Source: Chloroflexota bacterium (GTDB lineage: Bacteria > Chloroflexota > UBA11872 > VXOZ01). Taken from it: a DNA stretch of 39,770 bases. Location of the stretch: positions 1 through 39,770 of the forward strand of contig JAPPLM010000077.1 of NCBI GenBank assembly GCA_028874195.1. The letters are read 5' to 3'. The first letter of the stretch is position 1. Each line of letters opens with the position of its first letter. The notes beneath the pieces were generated by a model that was given only the letters and a program-made list of their open reading frames with translations, was not told the origin of the DNA and did no database searches. Below are positions 33,162-39,770 of this stretch, in pieces. The position numbers and the translations under genes were made by a program.

Positions 33162-34520
33162 ATGGATTACGTACCACACAGTGACGAAGATCGCGAGGCG
33201 ATGCTGCGCGCGATTGGTGTAGCCTCCACAGAAGATCTCTTTCAAGACATTCCTGCAAACGTGCGCCATCCGCACCTCAACTTGCCGCCGGGGATGTCCG
33301 AGCCGGAAGTCATCCGCCACCTGCAAGCGCTGGGCCAGCAGAATAGCAACGTGCTCGAGATGCCGAGCTTCCTGGGCGCCGGCTGCTACAACCACTTCAT
33401 CCCCAGCATCGTGAATGCGCTCATCCTGCGGGGTGAATTCCTTACGAGCTACACGCCGTACCAGCCCGAACTTTCCCAAGGCACCTTGCAGGCCATGTAC
33501 GAATTTCAGAGCATGGTCTGCCTGCTCACCGGCATGGACGTGGCGAACGCGAGCATGTACGACGAGGCCACCGCGACCGCGGAAGCGGTACTCACGGCCT
33601 GCAGCATCACCAAGCGCTCCAAGGTCGTTGTACCGGACACGTTCCATCCCACGACACTGGAAGTACTGGAGACCTACGCCGAAGGCCGCGAGCTTACCCT
33701 CGTACGTGTGCCGACGTTCACTATAGATGATGACGGCGCCTTTCATGATTGTTGGGACGCCGTTGGCGCCGCTATCGACGACGACACCGCCTGCGTTGCC
33801 GTGCAAGTGCCAAATTTCTTCGGCTGGGTACATGAGTGCCAGGACATCGCGGAAACCGTGCACGCCCACCGAGCCATGCTGGTCGTGAGCGCCGATCCCG
33901 TCGCGTTGGGCATCCTGACACCGCCGGGAGAGTACGGCGCGGACATCGTCACCGGCGAGGGGCACAGCCTCGCCCTGCCGCCTGGACTTGGCGGCCCGCG
34001 TCTCGGCCTCTACGCCACACGCAAGAAGTATCTGCGCCAGATGCCCGGCAGAGTCTCAGGCATGACCGAAGACATTGAAGGCAAACGCGGTTTTGTCTTG
34101 ACGCTCCAGGCCCGCGAGCAACACATCCGCCGCGAAAAAGCCACGTCAAATATCTGCACCAACGAAGCCCTGGCGGCACTGGCATTCACGATCAATGTGA
34201 GCTGGCTCGGGCCGGAGGGCATGCGCAAGAAAGCGGAACTCTGCCTCGCCAAGTCCCACTACGCCGCGGCGCAGCTAGACGCCTTGCCCGGCTTTGCGGT
34301 TTCAGCGCCCGGACCGTATATCAAGGAGTTCGTGGTGCACTGCCCCTCCCAAGTGCACCATGTGAACGAGCATTTGCTTGAACACGGCGTGCTGGGCGGC
34401 TACGACCTTGGGAACGTACGCGCTGAGCTTGACCGCCACATGCTCGTCTGCGTTACGGAGCTTAATACGCGACAGGACATTGACCGACTCGTTGCGACGC
34501 TGCGCGATTTTGAAGCCTAG
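33162..34520 (+). CDS. gcvPA: Glycine dehydrogenase (decarboxylating) subunit 1
   Basis: This 452-residue protein is the N-terminal half of the split glycine decarboxylase (P protein), which with GcvPB decarboxylates glycine and loads GcvH. DYVPHSDEDREAMLRAIGV at the start, FLGAGCYNHFIPSIV, TPYQPELSQGTLQAMYEFQS and QVPNFFGWVHEC are family hallmarks, and NICTNEALAALAFTI lies in the C-terminal part. The length matches two-subunit systems. The ATG has GAAGG nearby. It is followed by gcvPB after 83 bp. Confidence 0.96.
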   Translation: MDYVPHSDEDREAMLRAIGVASTEDLFQDIPANVRHPHLNLPPGMSEPEVIRHLQALGQQNSNVLEMPSFLGAGCYNHFIPSIVNALILRGEFLTSYTPYQPELSQGTLQAMYEFQSMVCLLTGMDVANASMYDEATATAEAVLTACSITKRSKVVVPDTFHPTTLEVLETYAEGRELTLVRVPTFTIDDDGAFHDCWDAVGAAIDDDTACVAVQVPNFFGWVHECQDIAETVHAHRAMLVVSADPVALGILTPPGEYGADIVTGEGHSLALPPGLGGPRLGLYATRKKYLRQMPGRVSGMTEDIEGKRGFVLTLQAREQHIRREKATSNICTNEALAALAFTINVSWLGPEGMRKKAELCLAKSHYAAAQLDALPGFAVSAPGPYIKEFVVHCPSQVHHVNEHLLEHGVLGGYDLGNVRAELDRHMLVCVTELNTRQDIDRLVATLRDFEA

Positions 34521-34603
34521 ACTTCTCGATTAGTACTCTAATTCCCTGAATCCACAATCGAACAACCACGAGCAACGTCACTTACAGACAATCAGGAAAC
34601 GCA

Positions 34604-36061
34604 ATGATACAAGAAGCAGAACCCCTAATCTTCGAGCGCAGTTCTCCCGGACGCCACGGATACTCATTGCCCGATAGCGACGTGCCTCCGTTAGAAGAAG
34701 ATGCAGCCATACCGGCGCATTGGCAACGCTCGTCGCTGCCGCTGCCGGAAGCGTCTGAACTCGATGTCGTACGGCATTTCACCCGCCTCTCCCAGCGCAA
34801 TTACAGCATCGAGCACGGCTTCTACCCGCTGGGCTCCTGCACAATGAAGTACAACCCCAAGGTAAATGACGCCGCCGCGGGCCTGCCGGGCTTCTCTTTC
34901 GTGCACCCGCACCAGCCGGAGAGCACCATCCAGGGCGCGTTGGCGCTCATACACGGTCTTTCCCGGTTGATTATGGAGATCACCGGCTATGCCAACTGTT
35001 CGCTGCAGCCGGCGGCAGGCGCCCACGGCGAACTCTGCGGCGTGCTCATGATGCGCGCACATCACGTCAAACAGGGCAACCCGCGCCGCAAGATGATCAT
35101 TCCGGATTCTGCTCACGGCACCAACCCGGCCACCGCCGCCATGTGCGGTTACACCGCTATCGAGGTGCCTTCCAGTGAGCGCGGCACCGTGGATATGGAC
35201 GCATTGGCGACGCTGCTCGATGAAGACGTGGCCGGTCTCATGCTCACCGTGCCGAATACGCTCGGCCTCTTCGAGCAGGACATCGTGGAGATCTGCCGCA
35301 TGGCGCACGAGGTCGGCGCGCTCGTCTACTGCGACGGAGCCAACATGAACGCGCTCTTGGGCACGGTGCAACCCGCTGCCTTGGGGCTGGACGTGCTTCA
35401 TCTCAACTTACATAAGACCTTCACCACGCCTCACGGCGGCGGCGGCCCCGGCGCGGGCGCGATTTGTGTGAACGAAACACTGGAACCGTATCTGCCCGTT
35501 CCGCTCGTCAAAGAGCAAGACGGCGCGTATGCCTGGGACTACGACCGCCCCGATTCCATCGGCCGCATCCACTCGTTTTACGGCAATTTCCTCAACCAAG
35601 TCCGCGCCTACACGTACATCCGTACGCTCGGCGCCGAGGGTATCAAACGGGCTGGCGAATACGCCGTCCTGAACGGCAACTATCTCAAAGAACGCCTCCG
35701 CGACGCCTACGCCCTGCGCTACGACCGCACCTGCATGCACGAGGTCGTCTTCGCGGGACTGAAGGAGAAGGCCGAGGGCGTGCGCACGCTGGACGTGGCC
35801 AAGCGCATGATCGACTACGGTTTCCACCCGTCCACGGTCTACTTCCCGCTGATCGTGCCGGAAGCTCTGATGATCGAGCCGACGGAGACCGAGAATAAGG
35901 ACACGCTCGATACCTTCATAGACGCGCTTCTCGCAATCGCCGAAGAAGCGCAAACTTCCCCTGAATTGCTCAAAGAGGCTCCCGTTTCCGCTCCCGTGCG
36001 CCGCCTTGACGAGACTACGGCCGCCCGCCGTCCCAACCTGCGCTGGCAACCGCCTGAATGA
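34604..36061 (+). CDS. gcvPB: Glycine dehydrogenase (decarboxylating) subunit 2
   Basis: This 485-residue protein is the PLP-binding half of the split glycine decarboxylase. Motifs include RNYSIEHGFYPLGSCTMKYN, LQPAAGAHGELCGVLMM, PDSAHGTNPATAAMCGY, and the Schiff-base lysine Lys271 in LNLHKTFTTPHGGGGPGAG. The C-terminal DYGFHPSTVYFPLIVPEALM is typical. The length is normal. It ends the gcv cluster; the next gene is 184 bases away. No terminator was recognised after it. Confidence 0.97.
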   Translation: MIQEAEPLIFERSSPGRHGYSLPDSDVPPLEEDAAIPAHWQRSSLPLPEASELDVVRHFTRLSQRNYSIEHGFYPLGSCTMKYNPKVNDAAAGLPGFSFVHPHQPESTIQGALALIHGLSRLIMEITGYANCSLQPAAGAHGELCGVLMMRAHHVKQGNPRRKMIIPDSAHGTNPATAAMCGYTAIEVPSSERGTVDMDALATLLDEDVAGLMLTVPNTLGLFEQDIVEICRMAHEVGALVYCDGANMNALLGTVQPAALGLDVLHLNLHKTFTTPHGGGGPGAGAICVNETLEPYLPVPLVKEQDGAYAWDYDRPDSIGRIHSFYGNFLNQVRAYTYIRTLGAEGIKRAGEYAVLNGNYLKERLRDAYALRYDRTCMHEVVFAGLKEKAEGVRTLDVAKRMIDYGFHPSTVYFPLIVPEALMIEPTETENKDTLDTFIDALLAIAEEAQTSPELLKEAPVSAPVRRLDETTAARRPNLRWQPPE

Positions 36062-36245
36062 ACTGGGGTATGCCGAGTTTTCGCCAGTCCGTTAGAGTCT
36101 TTGCTTCAGGCACAAGGTTGCGGGTCCGGAAGTGGGATTGGGCTGGGGTAAAATTCACATATCTAAGTGTGTTGGTGAGTCGCGAAAGCCGCATCCATCC
36201 CAACCTTGAAATTCAGGACCGTCTCTACAGCTAGGGGTCTGGATC

Positions 36246-36860
36246 ATGATGACCGAGGAAGTGAGGATTGTTGCGGGCATCGATGAGAAGTATGTGAACG
36301 ACGCTCTCCGCTTGGCCTACGACGCTTTCGCCAAGAAATTTCGCATAGGATTTAGGGATGCCGACGACTTAGTTCGGCTCTTTCACGACTCGGTCGATCC
36401 GACGAGTTGCATCTCGGCTGTGGTGACGGGGCAATTCGCGGGAATCTTGACCTACCAGACGGCAAGCCAAGAGTTCTACCATCTGAATCCAGCCGCGATA
36501 TTTACTCGTTTCTTGCCATGGAGAGCGATGCGCATGCTGCTCAACCTCATGCTGCTCGCCGACGAACCCAAGCCAGATGACTTCGTCGTGGATTCTCTGG
36601 CTGTTGCGGAGTCGTGTCGGGGCATGGGCGTCGGCACAGCGCTGCTACAGCAGGCAGAGGAGCGTGCCCGCGCAATGGGTAAGCGCACAATGTCACTGGG
36701 GGTCATCGCAGAGAACGACGGCGCCATCCGCCTGTATGAAAGGCAAGGCTACGATACCACGCGCAAATGGCACGGTTTCTTTGTGCGGCTTGCATTCGGT
36801 TCGGCAGAGGTGCTACGCATGGAAAAGCCTCTTGTGGCTGACCCCCAATCCCATGGGTAA
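36246..36860 (+). CDS. GNAT-family N-acetyltransferase
   Basis: About 204 residues with a GCN5-related acetyltransferase fold. The central strand and acetyl-CoA loop are VDSLAVAESCRGMGVGTALL, containing the R/Q-x-x-G-x-G/A-like RGMGVG. A helix with AEERARAMGKRTMSLGVIAE and the C-terminal NDGAIRLYERQGYDTTRKWHG follow, typical of motif B. The substrate is unknown. Two start choices, 36246 and 36249 (adjacent ATGs), differ by one residue. It lies alone between gcvPB and the convergent tgt gene. Confidence 0.88.
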   Translation: MMTEEVRIVAGIDEKYVNDALRLAYDAFAKKFRIGFRDADDLVRLFHDSVDPTSCISAVVTGQFAGILTYQTASQEFYHLNPAAIFTRFLPWRAMRMLLNLMLLADEPKPDDFVVDSLAVAESCRGMGVGTALLQQAEERARAMGKRTMSLGVIAENDGAIRLYERQGYDTTRKWHGFFVRLAFGSAEVLRMEKPLVADPQSHG

Positions 36861-37001
36861 GAGTTCGCGTGACCTGCTGCGAATTTCCACCATACAGAGT
36901 ACCAGACTGGCTGGCACGCCGAGCAAGAGGAGGGGATGCATGATCGCCTTTCATCACGTGAATCTTGCCTGTGAATGCCACACTCCCTGCCTCTTGGAGC
37001 G

Positions 37002-38177
37002 CTAGGACTTTCCGCCTTCCCGCCGGGCCTGCCACTTGCGCCGCTGTTCCACCCGCACTTCCTCGGAAGCGGGCGTATAGGCCTTGAGAAAGCGCTCCTT
37101 GAATTCCGCGAAGCGCTGTTCGCGGATTGCGGCGCGCGCATTCTCCAGCAGGCGAAAGACAAAGCGTAGATTGTGCAGCGTTGCGAGGCGGTGGTAGAGT
37201 AGCTCTTCGCTGCGGCAGAGGTGATGCAGATAGGCGGCGCTGTAGTGCGCGCAGGTAGGGCAGTCGCACGTCGGATCCACAGGCGCTTCCTGCGTGCGGA
37301 ACGCGGCCTTACGGATGTTCACTCGGCCCGTAGGCACGAAGAGCGCACCGTGTCGCGCCAAGCGCGTCGGCAACACGCAATCAAAGAGATCCACCCCGTT
37401 CCCGATGGCTTCCAAGAGATCTTCCGGTGAGCCGACACCCATCAGATAGCGGGGCTTTTGCTCAGGCAGCATAGCGTGCAGCCCCGCCAGCATACGGTGC
37501 ATTTCGGCTTTCGACTCGCCCACGCTCAACCCGCCAATCCCGTAGCCGGGAAAGCCGATCTCTTCAAGTGCCCGTATCGCGCGCTCGCGCAGATCCAGGT
37601 GCAAGCCCCCCTGCACGATGCCAAAGAGGGCCTGATCATCCCGCCGCTTGGCGTCCCTGCAGCGGGTTGCCCACTGCAGCGTGCGCGCCAACGCCGCTTC
37701 ATCCGCCGCATGATCAGAGGGCTGGGGGGTCAGGTGGTCGAGGGCCATAATGATGTCAGCGCCCAGCGCTTCCTGCACCGCAACTGCCCGCTCCGGACTG
37801 AGTACGTGCCTGCTGCCGTCGAGATGCGAGCGAAACGTCACTGCCTCGTCGGTCACGTCCACGCGGTGCGCCAAGCTGTAAATTTGATACCCACCGCTGT
37901 CGGTGAGGATGGGTCCCGGCCAGCGCATAAACCGATGCAGACCGCCTAGCTGCGCCATTACCTCGGCGCCCGGCCGGAGCATCAGGTGATAGGTGTTTGC
38001 CAGCACCATCTCCGCGCCGAGGACGCCTACCTCGTCGCTCGTAAGCGCCTTGACGCTGGCCTGCGTCGCCACAGGCATGAAGGCGGGTGTCTGCACTGCG
38101 CCGTGCGGCGTGCGCAGCGTACCCACGCGGGCGGCGCTGTCTGTGGCTTCGATGCTGAGTGAGACTACACTTGACAT
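37002..38177 (-). CDS. tgt: tRNA-guanine(34) transglycosylase (Tgt)
   Basis: This 391-residue enzyme exchanges guanine for the queuine precursor at the tRNA wobble position. TDSGGYQIYSL carries the general-acid Asp93. DLFDCVLPTRLARHG carries the nucleophile Asp266. The zinc site is Cys304, Cys306, Cys309 (CDCPTC) and His335. The length and motif order are normal. GGAG lies a few bases before the ATG. It is convergent with the GNAT gene. No other queuosine gene is in the window. Confidence 0.96.
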   Translation of the reverse strand: MSSVVSLSIEATDSAARVGTLRTPHGAVQTPAFMPVATQASVKALTSDEVGVLGAEMVLANTYHLMLRPGAEVMAQLGGLHRFMRWPGPILTDSGGYQIYSLAHRVDVTDEAVTFRSHLDGSRHVLSPERAVAVQEALGADIIMALDHLTPQPSDHAADEAALARTLQWATRCRDAKRRDDQALFGIVQGGLHLDLRERAIRALEEIGFPGYGIGGLSVGESKAEMHRMLAGLHAMLPEQKPRYLMGVGSPEDLLEAIGNGVDLFDCVLPTRLARHGALFVPTGRVNIRKAAFRTQEAPVDPTCDCPTCAHYSAAYLHHLCRSEELLYHRLATLHNLRFVFRLLENARAAIREQRFAEFKERFLKAYTPASEEVRVEQRRKWQARREGGKS

Positions 38178-38250
38178 GACCTACTCCAAAGCTACACCCG
38201 CCCCCGCCAGCCAACCGAACGAAGTTTCATCACCCCCTGCCATCTACACA

Positions 38251-38283
38251 CCGCACGTACTTCGACAGGCTCAGTACGAACGG
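38251..38283 (+). repeat. 33-bp dispersed palindromic element, copy E
   Basis: Begins CCGCACGTACTTCGACAGGC and ends CAGTACGAACGG. The right two-thirds is identical to copy B; the left arm has diverged. Confidence 0.8.
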
Positions 38284-38356
38284 CGGGCGGTCATGCAGCC
38301 GATTCGAGACCTCGCCGCAGACTGCAAAAGACAGAGCCGCTAGGTTTCCGTGTAGA

Positions 38357-38375
38357 GCGGGGGCTTGTCCCCCGC
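38357..38375. repeat. GC-rich hairpin repeat, copy 2
   Basis: GCGGGGG-CTTGT-CCCCCGC, same stem as 32-50 with the loop in the opposite strand sense, followed by GCTTCA in place of GCTACA. Confidence 0.7.
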
Positions 38376-38556
38376 GCTTCAACTGTAGCGTTTCGCAATA
38401 CACCTTGCATACAGGGACAGTGGTGGGTCTTTGCCACTCCTGTAAGATGCGCACCGGCTGCGCACGCGGTACCATATCCGCTGGACACAGTAAATGACAC
38501 CCACCTGCCACATCGCCAGTAACCACTCTTGCATCGTAAACAGAGGAGAAACATCC

Positions 38557-39591
38557 ATGCGCGCTGTACGCTTTCATTCGTTTGGAGGGCCGGAGACCCT
38601 ACAACTCGATACCGTGCCGGTGCAAGAGCCCGCAGCGGATGAGGTCCTCGTCAAAATCCACGCATCGGGCGTGAACCACCTCGACATTTGGTTGCGCATC
38701 GGCGCGCGGCCGGGCATTGAACCGCCGCACACACCTGGATCCGAGGTCGCGGGTGAAATCGTGCAAGCCTGAGAAGCCGCAACGAACGTCTCTGTAGGAC
38801 AACGAGTGGCGGTGTCTCCGTGGGCGTTCTGCAACGCCTGTGAGTTCTGCCTACAGGGCGAAGAGAGCATTTGCGCTAGCGGCCACATCATCGGCACGGC
38901 CCCCAACCAAGGCGGCTACGCGGAGTACATCACGGTGCCGGCGTCAATTGCCGTACCCATTCCGGATTCTCTTTCGTACGACGCGGCTGCAGCCCTCACC
39001 CTGGCCGCCATCACCTCCTGGCACATGCTCTACCGGCGCACCCGCGTTCAGCCGGGGGAATGGGTGCTCGTGCAGGCGGCCGGCAGTGGTGTCGGCGTCT
39101 ACGCTGTGCAGATTGCGCGGTTTCTCGGCGCGCACATTATCGCCACTGCCAGCACCAAGGAGAAACTCGACCGCGCACAGGCTTTGGGCGCGGAGGCCAC
39201 CATCAACTACGGCGAAACGGACCTTGTCGACGCAGTGAAGCACATCACCAACGGACGCGGCGTAGATGTCGTTTTCGAGCACGTGGGCGAAGCTACGTGG
39301 GAGCAGAGCATTCGCTCGCTGGCGCGCAACGGGCGGCTCGTCACCTGCGGGGCGACGACGGGGCGCGCTGGCAAGGTGGACATCGGTTACCTCTACACGC
39401 GCCAGCAGAGCTTACTCGGCAGCATGGGCGGCAATCGCCTGGACCTACAGCACGTGCTCGGGCTCGCCGAACGCGGGATACTGAATCCGGTGCTCGATAC
39501 CGTATTCCCACTGGAGGAGGCGCAAAAGGCGCACGAACGCATGGCCGCGCGCGCACAATTCGGCAAGATGCTACTGCATCCAACGGAGTAG
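38557..39591 (+). pseudogene. Zinc-type alcohol dehydrogenase/quinone reductase-like gene with an in-frame stop
   Basis: The intact product would be about 344 residues of a medium-chain dehydrogenase. The N-terminal part MRAVRFHSFGGPETLQLDTV to GSEVAGEIVQA is in the same frame as the rest, and the only defect is TGA at codon 72 (38770-38772). After the stop come EAATNVSVGQRVAVSPW, the structural-zinc cysteines of FCNACEFCLQGEESIC, the Rossmann motif AAGSGVGVYAVQIA and the C-terminus AQFGKMLLHPTE. Homologous proteins run straight through at this point. A CGA or GGA to TGA change would explain it. A GTG at 38806 could start a truncated product lacking the first 83 residues, which is unlikely to work. 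AGAGGAG precedes the ATG. Confidence 0.85.
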
Positions 39592-39770
39592 ATCGGGTAT
39601 GAGTTAGACGTGCGGTGTCCCGTGTCCCCATACCCATTCTTGAGGGACAAGTGGTCTTGCCAGGCCAAAGAGATTCTGTGTGGTAGCCAGACTCTGTGAA
39701 CACATCTTCAGACTACAAGAGAAGATGGATTCCCTAGACTCACAAACGAAGTGCAACACTTTGCTAAGGT
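39592..39770. other. Trailing segment
   Basis: No gene, repeat copy or terminator recognised in the last 179 bases. Confidence 0.4.

Larger units (their letters stand above)
38178..38556. other. Divergent intergenic region with two palindromic repeats
   Basis: These 379 bases between tgt and the disrupted dehydrogenase contain dispersed element copy E (38251-38283) and GC-rich hairpin copy 2 (38357-38375). No gene is supported. AGAGGAG just before 38557 is the ribosome-binding site of the next gene. Confidence 0.55.

Noticed and set aside
33093-33965. A 290-codon frame antisense to gcvPA
   Set aside because: Composition artefact opposite a well-recognised gene; no ribosome-binding site or domain.
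870-38283. The five 33-bp elements as a CRISPR array
   Set aside because: Copies are thousands of bases apart, in both orientations, without regular spacers or cas genes.
38770-38772. Selenocysteine at the dehydrogenase TGA
   Set aside because: Homologues do not have cysteine here and no bacterial SECIS-like hairpin directly follows the codon.

Overview
This is a GC-rich bacterial chromosomal window of ordinary housekeeping genes interspersed with small palindromic repeats. No rRNA, tRNA, CRISPR array, phage module or classical transposase was seen. The best guess for the host is an uncultured Chloroflexota bacterium (Dehalococcoidia/SAR202-like or Caldilineae-like). That is inference from gene content and style: a split glycine decarboxylase, a Cys-containing secreted N-terminal domain that I associate with this phylum, a mandelate-racemase-type dehydratase, and the repeat families. 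It is not proven by any marker gene here.

Layout. 1-3111: a YciI-like protein, an aldo/keto reductase and a membrane-anchored alpha/beta hydrolase, with a nest of palindromes between the first two. 3413-5218: a secreted multidomain protein with a Cys-containing N-terminal domain, a Pro/Thr linker, about 35-residue repeats built around a PWxxDGL motif, and an HExxH metallopeptidase-like domain. 5555-8568: a translationally coupled comEC-proC pair; this ComEC has lost the metal-binding residues of its C-terminal domain. 8804-9847: a reverse-strand esterase. 10169-13848: grpE-dnaJ-DNA methyltransferase-prmA, with stop/start overlaps between the last three and no dnaK. 14125-16236: a large alkaline-phosphatase-superfamily phosphodiesterase ending at a clear rho-independent terminator.

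16355-23508 is nearly all reverse strand: a cupredoxin-like lipoprotein, two XdhC-family molybdoenzyme maturation proteins, a HIT protein, MtaB (tRNA methylthiotransferase), an SDR oxidoreductase, a NUDIX hydrolase and a thiamine-diphosphate enzyme. 23997-25577 (forward) holds an enolase-superfamily dehydratase and a small secreted protein. 25644-30515 (reverse) holds a PHP-domain phosphoesterase, galE, an MFS exporter and mazG. galE carries an in-frame palindromic repeat insertion, and an inverted copy of the same repeat supplies its C-terminus and stop codon.

30742-36061 is the glycine cleavage system gcvT-gcvH-gcvPA-gcvPB. Between gcvH and gcvPA lies a compact 405-bp unit: one small GIY-YIG nuclease gene bounded by perfect 14-bp inverted repeats. 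I consider this the best candidate for an under-described mobile system in the window. The end holds a GNAT acetyltransferase, tgt, and a zinc-type alcohol dehydrogenase broken by one in-frame TGA codon.

Repeats. A 33-bp palindromic element occurs five times, always between genes. A GC-rich 19-bp hairpin occurs once near each end of the window. A diverged solo relative of the GIY-YIG element ends lies upstream of galE. Together these suggest a genome with active or recently active small palindromic repeats.
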